Assembly (NCBI GenBank): GCA_903859415.1
Contig: CAIOMN010000198.1
Span: 1-45,511 of the forward strand
Source of the DNA: an uncultured Methylococcaceae bacterium
GTDB taxonomy: Bacteria; Pseudomonadota; Gammaproteobacteria; Methylococcales; Methylomonadaceae
Direction of reading: 5' to 3'
Length of the DNA stretch: 45,511 bases
Program-made: the position numbers and the translations under genes
Part shown: one piece after another, positions 37,732 through 45,226 of the stretch
Layout: every line of letters starts with the position of its first letter
How positions within the stretch are numbered: position 1 is the stretch's first letter
Notes under the pieces: model-generated
Seen by the model: only the letters and a program-made list of their open reading frames with translations
Told to the model about the DNA's origin: nothing
Database searches by the model: none

Positions 37732-39609
37732 TCAATGGCGGTCTCCAACATTTGCGCCCCTTTGTTCCGCTTCTTTTCTGGCCCGCTCGGCCTGTTGTTG
37801 CTGAATTTGCATCTGCTGTTGTGCTTCCTGCTGACGTGCTGATTCCTGCAATTGCCGTTGCTGTTGCTGAGCCTCTTGTTGAGCACGTTCGGCCTGTTGT
37901 TGCTGAATTTGCATTTGCTGTTGCGCTTCCTGCTGACGGGCTGATTCCTGCAATTGCCGTTGCTGTTGCTGAGCCTCTTGTTGAGCGCGTTCGGCCTGTT
38001 GTTGCTGAATTTGCATTTGCTGTTGCGTTTCTTGCTGACGGGCTGATTCCTGCAATTGCCGTTGCTGAGCCTCTTGTTGAGCGCGTTCGGCCTGTTGTTG
38101 CTGAATTTGCATCTGCTGTTGCGCTTCCTGCTGACGGGCTGATTCCTGCAACTGCCGTTGCTGTTGCTGAGCTTCTTGTTGAGCGCGTTCGCTCTGTTGT
38201 CGCTGAATTTGCATTTGTTGTTGTGTTTCCTGCTGACGAGTAGGTTCCTGCAACTGCCGTTGCTGAGCCTCTTGTTGAGCACGTTCAACCTGTTGTTGCT
38301 GAATTTGCATTTGTTGTTGTGTTTCCTGCTGACGAGTAGATTCCTGCAACTGCCGTTGCTGAGCCTCTTGTTGAGCACGTTCAACCTGTTGTTGCTGAAT
38401 TTGCATTTGTTGTTGTGTTTCCTGCTGACGAGTAGATTCCTGCAATTGCCGTTGCTGTGCTTCTTGTTGAGCACGTTCAGCCTGTTGTTGCTGAATTTGC
38501 ATTTGCTGTTGCTCAACAATGGGAACCGGAATAGATTCTCGTATATTAACGGATGGTTGCTGGGCAGACTCAAATGTACGCGGGTTTCGTCCTATTGGAG
38601 ATTCTGGTACTGGAGATTGATAACTATTATTTCCATTCGGATCCGAAAAAGTGGTGGGCGGTTGCCTGTGTATTCCGACCAATCGTCCAGGCAATCGGGT
38701 ATCCTGATTATTGGGTTGTATTGAACCCATAACAGGTTGCTCTGTTCTGGTCCCATCGGGTCTTTTGCCATCTAGCCGTCTTGCCAGTTCTTCATTTTGT
38801 TTGATTTCCTGAGAACTAGATGCAGCCATTGGCAATCGGATAATGTCAGGCTGCCCCTCCGTATGTCTGTTTTTATAATCAATTATTCTGTCATGCACTG
38901 TAGGCGCAATATGTTCAATGGGTTGTTTAGTGATAGTTTCTATCTCCCTGACCGGGATGCCCTCATTGACAATGGTGTTATGATTCCAGCTTAAATTATG
39001 TGTATTGTGCGTCCTGTTAATAATTTCCCGATTTTCTTGCGATGGAAATATATGTTCTCTGATATGACGACGAGGAAGATCATAATCTCGTACGATAATC
39101 CATGAATACCACGGTAAATCGCGATCATAGTCAAAATAACTGGTATTCAGGCCGACTCCGGGCTGCCATACCACATTCGGTGGCATTGGAGACCAGGCTG
39201 CATAACCCTCACCCGAACGCCAGAACACCCAAGCGGGTGCCCAGACATTCCCAGGTACCCAAATCCAGCCATACCAGTCATCCCAAGCCCAGCGTCCATA
39301 ATGAAAAGGTGCCCACCCCCAAGGCTCATCCGCAACCCACAGCCAGCCATATTCATCTGTGTTTGCCCAGTATCCATCCGTGTAGGGTCGCCAATCAGAA
39401 GCAACATCGTTTGGATACCACACTTCTCCGTAAACAGGGTGATTTACCCAGACGCCATAGGGTGAAAGAGCATCGAAAAAAACCCGAATGTTGACAGTGG
39501 CATTATAGTTAGAGTTAGCCTGACTTTGTGGGCTAACAAAAAAGCTTGATGATAAAAGAGTAATCATCAATATCAATGCTAGTAAGTTAAAGCGGGGACG
39601 TATATTCAT
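37732..39609 (-). CDS. secreted DUF6600-type protein with glutamine-rich repeat tail
   Basis: A 625-residue protein. A signal peptide (cleavage near SQAN, residue 32) is followed by the tryptophan-rich DUF6600 region with SPYGVWVNHPVYGEVWYPN, GWLWVADEPWGWAPFHYGRW and GWIWVPGNVWAPAWVFW. A polar, weakly conserved middle part reaches residue 366. From there seven tandem 32- or 34-residue units follow (core MQIQQQQAERAQQEAQQ, RQLQES), an eighth is partial, and a basic end closes the protein. DUF6600 proteins are exported and lack a known function; the tail should form a long coiled coil. Large open frames on the opposite strand over the repeats are by-products of its composition. Confidence 0.85.
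   Translation of the reverse strand: MNIRPRFNLLALILMITLLSSSFFVSPQSQANSNYNATVNIRVFFDALSPYGVWVNHPVYGEVWYPNDVASDWRPYTDGYWANTDEYGWLWVADEPWGWAPFHYGRWAWDDWYGWIWVPGNVWAPAWVFWRSGEGYAAWSPMPPNVVWQPGVGLNTSYFDYDRDLPWYSWIIVRDYDLPRRHIREHIFPSQENREIINRTHNTHNLSWNHNTIVNEGIPVREIETITKQPIEHIAPTVHDRIIDYKNRHTEGQPDIIRLPMAASSSQEIKQNEELARRLDGKRPDGTRTEQPVMGSIQPNNQDTRLPGRLVGIHRQPPTTFSDPNGNNSYQSPVPESPIGRNPRTFESAQQPSVNIRESIPVPIVEQQQMQIQQQQAERAQQEAQQRQLQESTRQQETQQQMQIQQQQVERAQQEAQQRQLQESTRQQETQQQMQIQQQQVERAQQEAQQRQLQEPTRQQETQQQMQIQRQQSERAQQEAQQQQRQLQESARQQEAQQQMQIQQQQAERAQQEAQQRQLQESARQQETQQQMQIQQQQAERAQQEAQQQQRQLQESARQQEAQQQMQIQQQQAERAQQEAQQQQRQLQESARQQEAQQQMQIQQQQAERARKEAEQRGANVGDRH
37822..38511. repeat. in-gene tandem repeat, seven units of 96 or 102 bp
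   Basis: The repeats encode residues 367-596 of the DUF6600 protein. Four units have 96 bp and three have 102 bp (two extra glutamine codons); all are multiples of three, so unit gain or loss keeps the frame. Neighbouring units are nearly identical in DNA, and a partial eighth unit runs on to about 37,765. There are no unique spacers, so this is not a CRISPR array. Confidence 0.9.
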
Positions 39610-39782
39610 TGGGTTGATCTCATCAAAAAGAGTAGGGATGCTGCAACAATCTAGGCTCTGCTAGCTGAACAAGAGCTTAACTTAAATGGTAACACTATGT
39701 AATAACACATTCGAGTCCACACTACCCATTAAAAACACTATAATAGTCTAACATCATCATCTAAACCTCAAGGGACTGCTCA

Positions 39783-40478
39783 ATGGCTGAACAACTCAGA
39801 ACTAGCAATAGCGCGACACTTTCTGATTTTATATGGAAAAACGCTGAAGATTTATGGGGCGACTTTAAACACACCGAGTTTGCGCGTATTATTTTACCCT
39901 TGCTACTGTTACGGCGACTTGAGTGTGTATTAGAGCCCAATCAAGCAGCTGTAATCGCTCATTATCAGCAAGAAAAAGACAGTGGCATTGACCTTGATTT
40001 AGTGCTCCCTCATATTGCCGGTTTTTCCTTTTATAACACCAGTCAATATACTTTAGCGACTCTGGGCACCACGGATACCCGCGCTAATCTGGAAGATTAC
40101 ATTCGGCATTTTTCTCCTAATGTGCGTGTTATTTTTGAAGAATTCGGTTTTGCCAATACCCTAGTTAAACTGGATAAAGCCAACTTACTGTATCGCGTCG
40201 TCAAAAACTTTGCCGAAATAGACTTACATCCTGATGTGGTTTCTGAGCGGGTGATGAGTAACGTTTATGAACACTTAATCCGTAAATTCGGCGCCTCTGT
40301 GAATGAAAAAGCCGGTGAATTCATGACGCCCAGCGATGTGGTGCGCTTCGTGACCAAGTTGGTTTTACATAATGACGAGGCCATCTTTACTCAAACACGC
40401 GCCTTGCACGACATTGATGTCGATTTAAAAGCCAGTGAAGCAAGAATAGCGGCCATGCTGGCAGAAGTTGCGGAATGA
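39783..40478 (+). pseudogene. hsdM: type I restriction methyltransferase HsdM, internally deleted
   Basis: A 231-residue frame. Residues 1 to about 203 match the HsdM N-terminal helical domain (NSATLSDFIWKNAEDLWGDF, then LPLLLLRRLECVLEP, and MSNVYEHLIRKFGASVNEKA) as far as GEFMTPSDVVRFVTKLVL. It then jumps in frame to what looks like the HsdM C-terminal tail (RALHDIDVDLKASEARIAAM). The whole SAM-binding and NPPF/Y catalytic core is absent, so it cannot methylate DNA. ATG 39783 has AAGGGA upstream, and TATAAT lies at 39739. A different piece of an hsdM gene appears at the window end. Confidence 0.88.
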
Positions 40479-40542
40479 GGTTTAAAATACTAATGAAATT
40501 ATGCTACGATTCATCCATGCATATATTTAACGGCAGAATGAT

Positions 40543-40974
40543 ATGACAATTAAAGTTGTCATTGATACCAATGTTCTGGTTGCTGGATTAATTAGTGGTA
40601 AAGGTCCTAATCGTGAAATTCTTCGCTTATGCCTTATGGGGGATTTGCAGCCGTTTGTAGGTAATGCTTTGTATCTGGAATATCAGGATTTGCTGAATAG
40701 ACAAAATATCCAGGCACTTTGCCAACAAACTACGGTATCTTTAATGGAGTTTTTGGATGGTTTTGCACACATTTGTAAACCCGTTGACGCACGTTATTTA
40801 TGGCGACCCAATTTGCGTGATGAAGCCGATAATCATTTAGTAGAATTAGCAATAGCAGCACAAGCGACTTACATCGTTACTAATAATATAGCAGATTTTG
40901 CCTATGCTGAGCTTAAGCATTTAGGTTATGAAGTTATTACTCCTGTAGAATTATTGAGGTTACTAAAATCATGA
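40543..40974 (+). CDS. PIN-domain toxin of a toxin-antitoxin pair
   Basis: A 143-residue PIN nuclease of the putative-toxin COG1569 kind. The first acidic residue is in KVVIDTNVLVAGLIS, the next in LYLEYQDLLNR, the third in RDEADNHLVELAIAAQATYI and a final TNNIADFA. PIN toxins cut RNA in a Mg-dependent way. Its ATGA overlap with the following ribbon-helix-helix gene shows a coupled unit with the toxin first, which is unusual for type II systems but known for this family. It follows the hsdM remnant by 64 bases. Confidence 0.9.
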   Translation: MTIKVVIDTNVLVAGLISGKGPNREILRLCLMGDLQPFVGNALYLEYQDLLNRQNIQALCQQTTVSLMEFLDGFAHICKPVDARYLWRPNLRDEADNHLVELAIAAQATYIVTNNIADFAYAELKHLGYEVITPVELLRLLKS

Positions 40975-41189
40975 CAAGTTTATCTATTAGATTACCCGAT
41001 GATATGGCTGAAAAGCTGAAAAATATTGCTAAAGTGCGTGACATGAGTTTGAATAAACTGATGGTTGAATTATCTGCCCAAGTTTTAGCTGAAGAAGAAG
41101 CTAAGCAACGTTTCATTGCAGCAGGGTTACGCGGTAATCCCAAACAAGCCTTACAACTTTTGGATGAATTAGACGCGTTGGGGCTTTAA
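40971..41189 (+). CDS. ribbon-helix-helix antitoxin
   Basis: A 72-residue protein beginning TSLSIRLPDDMAEKLKNIA, a ribbon-helix-helix DNA-binding domain, followed by an acidic/helical tail (QVLAEEEAKQRFIAAGLRGN) that would wrap the PIN toxin. It overlaps the toxin gene by four bases. Such antitoxins usually repress their own operon. Confidence 0.88.
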   Translation: MTSLSIRLPDDMAEKLKNIAKVRDMSLNKLMVELSAQVLAEEEAKQRFIAAGLRGNPKQALQLLDELDALGL

Positions 41190-41211
41190 ATAATTTATAG
41201 GCATGAGATAG

Positions 41212-41376
41212 GTCATTGGTTTTACAGTGTCAGATGTAGTGAGAATGCTGTTAACAAGGGTAGAGTATGAACGCACCTTACCTTTCGATCCGTTGGTGCC
41301 TAATGAAGCCACCATAGCGGTCATCAAAGGTTCGAGAGTCGGTAACGTGGGAAAATTCAGTTTCATTGAAGATTAA
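41212..41376 (+). pseudogene. RelB/DinJ antitoxin remnant (C-terminal half)
   Basis: Reading plus-strand codons from 41212 gives IGFTVSDVVRMLLTRV, then RTLPFDPLVPNEATIAVIKG, which is the typical second half of RelB/DinJ antitoxins, ending at TAA 41374-41376. An in-frame stop at 41209 and loss of the N-terminal strand and first helix show that it is truncated. It lies 22 bases after the ribbon-helix-helix gene. Confidence 0.82.
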
Positions 41377-41388
41377 TGGCTGACATCA

Positions 41389-41537
41389 ATGAGGACGATT
41401 GAGAGAACAGGACAGGACAGTTAAAACGTGATTACAAGCAGTTTCTAGTGATGATGCTAGGCTACAAGTGGGGTGAGTTGCTGCCTCGACAGTTGCGTAT
41501 AGTGAATTTGATGGTAGATACACCGTTAACAATTTAA
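41389..41537 (+). pseudogene. YafQ/RelE toxin remnant, frameshifted
   Basis: ATG 41389 gives MRTIERTGQDS, then a stop. One base back, a second frame continues LKRDYKQF (41421-41444). Together they match the start of YafQ-type toxins (MRTIE, a short gap, then FKRDYKR). Afterwards homology fades and the frame ends at 41537, far short of the usual 90 residues. It follows the DinJ-like remnant in the order expected for dinJ-yafQ. Confidence 0.72.
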
Positions 41538-41569
41538 TTTTTTCAGATTTCTTACAAAGAGTATTTGAG

Positions 41570-42188
41570 ATGCATGAGTACATATTATCAAATCATGATC
41601 GAAAGCTTATTTATTATTGCGTCGCATTGCTTTCAAGCTTAGCAGGTAGTGTATTTGCTTTTCTACTGACAATGCTAAATGCATCGATGGGCATCGTTTT
41701 GGCGGCGCCTTCAGGTTTTGCTGTTTTTGGTCTGTTTTTGGTCTGTTTTTGGTCTGTTTTTTATATTGTTTGATATATATTTATGGAAGTGGAAAGCTCT
41801 TTATGATTTTGGCCTTATAAAAATACCAAATCTAAATGGGCAGTGGGATGCAGAAATCACATCAAGTGGTAGTGTTGATCCAATATCAGCCACTGTTTTT
41901 ATAAATCAGACATATACAAAGATCAGAATTAGACTTGAAACAAAGAAATCACTAAGTCTTTCAAAAATGGCTGCTCTAGAGATGATCGATCCCGGCTGTT
42001 TTAAGTTAAGGTATGAATACCTTGCAGAGTTCCATAAAGATATTTCAACTACACTATGGCATCACGGTGTCACTGAAATCATACTTACGAGTAATGATTC
42101 AAATTTTAACGAGTCCTACAAGGCCAGGTTTTATACAGAGTTCGATCGGGACACCAGTGGGCTGATTGATTTGAATAAGAGGACGTGA
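41570..42188 (+). pseudogene. Cap15-like (S-2TMbeta) CBASS effector, out of frame at an 11-bp repeat
   Basis: Two overlapping frames make one protein. Frame one, ATG 41570 with AAGAG upstream, encodes the first membrane helix (KLIYYCVALLSSLAGSVFAF) and enters the second. It stops at 41773 because three copies of CTGTTTTTGGT plus a partial copy (41721-41761) shift the phase. The other frame continues through helix 2 and the beta-barrel: IPNLNGQWDAEITSS, INQTYTKIRIRLETKKSLS, LRYEYLAEF and RDTSGLIDLNKR, the pattern of Cap15-type receptors. One repeat copy would give 198 residues and four copies 209, both in frame. Cap15 binds a cyclic dinucleotide and disrupts the inner membrane. Here it is predicted off, or made only by slippage or from an internal start. 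Confidence 0.8.
41721..41761. repeat. 11-bp tandem repeat inside the Cap15-like gene
   Basis: CTGTTTTTGGT occurs three times head to tail, followed by the first eight bases of a fourth copy. The unit is not a multiple of three, so each gain or loss changes the reading frame of the second transmembrane helix. Confidence 0.95.
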
Positions 42189-42190
42189 AG

Positions 42191-42676
42191 GTGGTTAATT
42201 CACTTGATAAGGCTATTAAAGAATACATAAGCAAGTTTGGTGAAGACTCTCTTTTTGAATTAATCAACAAAAAAGAGCAGGAAATAGAAGGCCTAGAGTT
42301 AACTATCATTGCAAATGCGGGAATACATCCACTTCAATCGTGTCATCAAAGAGGAGAGATATATATCGCATCAAGAGGCAATATTGATTTCTCTTCACAT
42401 GAAGCTGCTCATAATGAGATCAGAAAAATATTGATCTTGGTTGCAGAAAAATTGAAATCTAAACCTTGGCGAAAAGTATATCTTGTCCCTTTTGGTCCGG
42501 CAGTTATATCAATGTGTATTAAGAGTCTTGTATATAAAATACTTAATCAGGAAACAGTTGATGTACTGCATGTCGGTAACGGAGTGCACTACGATATTTA
42601 TTTTGAATTGAGAAATATTGCTGCCTATAGTGCTTATGGCGGAGTTGAAAATAACGAATCTAACTCTACGTTCTGA
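42191..42676 (+). CDS. unrecognised partner of the Cap15-like gene, possibly SAVED/CARF-like
   Basis: A 161-residue protein I do not recognise with certainty. It has no signal peptide or membrane helix. The second half (LKSKPWRKVYLVPFGPAVIS, a helix, then VDVLHVGNGVHYDIYFELR) has the strand-helix-strand layout, with a proline after the strand and a late tyrosine, of Rossmann-like ligand sensors such as SAVED. This is a pattern impression only. GTG 42191 has AAGAGG eight bases upstream; an overlapping GTG at 42185 would overlap the Cap15-like stop codon. It must be cotranslated with that gene. No polymerase-type CD-NTase motif is present. A shared terminator follows. Confidence 0.6.
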   Translation: MVNSLDKAIKEYISKFGEDSLFELINKKEQEIEGLELTIIANAGIHPLQSCHQRGEIYIASRGNIDFSSHEAAHNEIRKILILVAEKLKSKPWRKVYLVPFGPAVISMCIKSLVYKILNQETVDVLHVGNGVHYDIYFELRNIAAYSAYGGVENNESNSTF

Positions 42677-42784
42677 GGAAATAAAGGAAATCAGTCGAAA
42701 GGACAGCAGCGTTAATGCTCTCATCTGTCTTTAGGTGGGAATAAATGATGATGGATCTTGGCCGCACTTCTTACGGGATGGGGT

Positions 42785-42814
42785 GAGAGCAAACTTAAAT
42801 ATAACTTTGCTCTC
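42785..42814. terminator. bidirectional terminator between converging defence genes
   Basis: GAGAGCAAA pairs perfectly with TTTGCTCTC around a 12-base AT loop, followed by a T-rich run on the plus strand. It separates the plus-strand Cap15-like pair from the minus-strand GTPase gene, whose stop codon is at 42850. Confidence 0.75.
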
Positions 42815-42849
42815 TTATTATTATATTGTTTTATTTTTCAAACTACGAG

Positions 42850-45072
42850 CTACGCGGACTGCTTATCAATAAAGCTTGAAGTAATGTTTTCTAAAGTAAC
42901 TTTAATATCTATAATTAAGTCGTTTGCATGCTTATTCATTGGTAATTGAGGAATAGGGATTTGTTTGTCATAAATCCCCTCTATTTCCATTTTTCTTGGA
43001 TGTGTACTACCACGTCCACTATATTGGTAAGCTAGTATCCATTGCTGTTGAGCATCCACAAGCAAGCGTTTGATAATAAGGTTTGTTATTTCTGGATTTA
43101 ATTTTGCCCTTATCTGATTGGCTAAAATGTTTTTTTCTTCAATATTTTCTACACTCAGTGCATCTTCCAAAAAGCGCGAAAGTCCATTACGCAAACTAGC
43201 GCAAGCATCATCAATAGGACTGTAATCAAGACCATTTAACCCCCATCCTTCTGCATAACGACGAGTTAAAGCCTTGATAGTTGCCCAATGTAAAGAATGT
43301 AACTCAGTTGCTCTAGGTAATCCATAAATACCTAAATATGTCCGCCATTTATAACGAAATTCTTGTGTAGCTGCTTGTATAGCAAGTTCAAGTCCGTTGA
43401 TATTAAGCGCATTATGCAACCTCTTTTCAATCTTTTTTGGAATAGGAATACCAAGTTTTTTATATAGCTCTGGTAAATCACCCTTTCCTTCTTTACGATC
43501 TAAAAAACCTAAATAAAATGTATTTTCTTCTAAATGTTCACGCATAGCATTAGCAGCTTCGTGTCCTATATTTTTAGAAACGGTGTTTCCAAGTACATTT
43601 TTTACTCCATTAAAAATGTGTTCTTTTTTAGATGCAAGGTTTTTTAGATTATCACCTTTCACATTATCCATGTGAGTGAAAGCAACACATAACTTCTGTG
43701 TTTGTCCACATGATGCAATAGCTTCAAGAGCTTTTTCTGTATGCATCATTGCTTTAGTTGCATCATCCACAAGCAAAATAGAATCTACTTCAATGAAACG
43801 CCTTGTCAATTGTTCACGAATTGAATCACCACCTTTGTGAAGTAATCCTTCAGTGTCAATTAATACAAGAGAAGATTTTTCATTTAAAAACTCAGGAAAG
43901 AAAGCACCTTTAATGCGAATACCGTTGACTAAAGGTGTAATAAGTTTTCCCCATGATTTATAATGAATACCTGAGAACTGTTTGACTGCATTAATAAAAT
44001 CTTGGCGGTCTTGTGTTGCATAACTCCATGCACGAATCCATCCAGTTGTATTTTTCTCGACTTTCCCATTTTTAACTAAAAGGAATTTTCCTTTAACTTC
44101 TTCTAAAATATCATCAGCAATGTCTGCTAATTCCTTTGATTGCTTTATTTCATCTAAAATAGTTTCTAGTAAAGCGTCACGGTCGCTGGTAGTGCTACTT
44201 ATTAAAGAAATATTTAACTCTTCTTCAATTTTCTTGCGTTGCTGTGCCGCTAACTCATTCACTCTTGCAATAATATTTTGTAGAAAGCAGAAATATGCCT
44301 TTCTATTCTCTTCACTAATACTATCACTTTCATCTCCATCTAATGTTTCTTGTGATTCATCGTCAGAAAATGGATCGTCTTCGTCTTCGTCTTCGTCTTT
44401 ACTAATCCAGCTTCCAAGCAGATACTTTAAGCGAAAGCGCATATCTTTACTTTCAAGCAATTCCTGAGCAATGCGGTGCTCATCATTGCTTTCTATAGCA
44501 CGTTCAGCGGCACTAGATAATGCTTCCTCAATCTCAAAACGGGTTTCATGCTCACTTAAAAATGTAACAACTGCTTGATATTCAATATTAGTGCTTGCAA
44601 TCACTTCTGTTTCACAAGTTGTTGTTCTATTGACTGAAGTTGCCGGAAAACTTTCTTTTTTGGGGTCAGTTCCCATCAATTGACGCAGTAAAGTTGTTTT
44701 GCCCGCGCCTGATACGCCCATTAAAAGAACTGATTTGTACTCTTCTTTAGGTAAAGGCAGATGCTTTTCCCGTAATTCTTGAAAGATAATTGGGGATGGG
44801 CAAATATCACAATAGAAAATTTCGACAATTCTGCTGTCAAATCTCTCTTTAGCTCGATTTTCTGATGCTATTGAATGCCAAGATTCATCGAACAAAAGCT
44901 GGTTTAATTGATGTTCTAATTCTTTTGCTTCTTGCTCATCTGTTGTTCCAAGTCCTCTTCTGACTTTACGCCCCTTTTTTCCATTATTATCGGTTATTAA
45001 CGGATGGCGAAATTCTATAACAAACGATTGACGACCTTGATTACGTTTTGCAGTTGCGGTATATGAAGCTAT
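42850..45072 (-). CDS. large dynamin-like GTPase with integrase-arm-like N-terminus
   Basis: The frame runs from 45072 (740 residues). The first 60 residues (ASYTATAKRNQGRQSFVIEF, then RKVRRGLGTTDEQEAKELEH) look like the arm-type DNA-binding start of tyrosine recombinases. The GTPase part has P-loop LLMGVSGAGKTTLL (about residues 116-129), switch region NRTTTCETE, G3 LVLIDTEG (about 406) and G4-like FTHMD instead of NKxD. A strongly acidic loop (KDEDEDEDDPFSDDE) sits inside the large helical insert. No membrane helix is evident. The expected ATG is ATA here: it follows AAGGA by eight bases and a consensus promoter. The first conventional start (TTG 44895) would lose the N-terminal domain. Function unknown; defence is inferred from the island. 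Confidence 0.72.
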   Translation of the reverse strand: MASYTATAKRNQGRQSFVIEFRHPLITDNNGKKGRKVRRGLGTTDEQEAKELEHQLNQLLFDESWHSIASENRAKERFDSRIVEIFYCDICPSPIIFQELREKHLPLPKEEYKSVLLMGVSGAGKTTLLRQLMGTDPKKESFPATSVNRTTTCETEVIASTNIEYQAVVTFLSEHETRFEIEEALSSAAERAIESNDEHRIAQELLESKDMRFRLKYLLGSWISKDEDEDEDDPFSDDESQETLDGDESDSISEENRKAYFCFLQNIIARVNELAAQQRKKIEEELNISLISSTTSDRDALLETILDEIKQSKELADIADDILEEVKGKFLLVKNGKVEKNTTGWIRAWSYATQDRQDFINAVKQFSGIHYKSWGKLITPLVNGIRIKGAFFPEFLNEKSSLVLIDTEGLLHKGGDSIREQLTRRFIEVDSILLVDDATKAMMHTEKALEAIASCGQTQKLCVAFTHMDNVKGDNLKNLASKKEHIFNGVKNVLGNTVSKNIGHEAANAMREHLEENTFYLGFLDRKEGKGDLPELYKKLGIPIPKKIEKRLHNALNINGLELAIQAATQEFRYKWRTYLGIYGLPRATELHSLHWATIKALTRRYAEGWGLNGLDYSPIDDACASLRNGLSRFLEDALSVENIEEKNILANQIRAKLNPEITNLIIKRLLVDAQQQWILAYQYSGRGSTHPRKMEIEGIYDKQIPIPQLPMNKHANDLIIDIKVTLENITSSFIDKQSA

Positions 45073-45108
45073 GTTGGTTTTCCTTGGTGATGTGACAAAG
45101 TGTGGCTA

Positions 45109-45136
45109 ATTATACCGATAGAAATATTGTTGTCAA
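45109..45136 (-). promoter_or_regulatory. consensus sigma-70 promoter for the GTPase gene
   Basis: On the minus strand TTGACA (45136-45131) and TATAAT (45114-45109) are both perfect and 16 bases apart. Transcription should begin near 45,102, about 30 bases before the ATA codon, leaving room for AAGGA at 45085-45081. Confidence 0.85.
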
Positions 45137-45142
45137 TAGTTA

Positions 45143-45160
45143 TTGGAACATTTTGGAACA
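45143..45160. promoter_or_regulatory. direct repeat, candidate operator of the GTPase promoter
   Basis: TTGGAACA occurs at 45143-45150 and again at 45153-45160, ten bases apart (one helical turn), ending seven bases upstream of the -35 box. This spacing suits a regulator that binds as tandem subunits. No regulator gene is adjacent. Confidence 0.45.
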
Positions 45161-45226
45161 TCATTTCAAGTGGTATCAGACCCTGATATTCTTGAGCCTC
45201 GATAGAATGAAATGGAACCGAGGAGT

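Noticed and set aside
37822-38511. Repeat array as a CRISPR locus
   Set aside because: Units are contiguous, coding and lack unique spacers; no cas gene is nearby.
37725-38724. Large open frames on both strands and in other phases over the DUF6600 repeat tail
   Set aside because: They arise because the repeat is built of CAG/CAA-rich codons that are open in every frame. Only the phase starting at 39609 has a signal peptide and a recognisable domain.
40543-41189. Reading the pair as VapBC
   Set aside because: The toxin is encoded first and its sequence is the COG1569 type of PIN protein; the specific VapC name is not supported.
42758-42949. Small plus-strand hydrophobic frame of 63 residues
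   Set aside because: It runs through the terminator at 42,785-42,814 and over the end of the GTPase gene on the other strand, with no ribosome-binding site.
44379-44400. Hexanucleotide TCGTCT-type repeat in the GTPase gene as a phase-variation tract
   Set aside because: The unit is a multiple of three and encodes the Asp/Glu loop, so slippage would not shift the frame.
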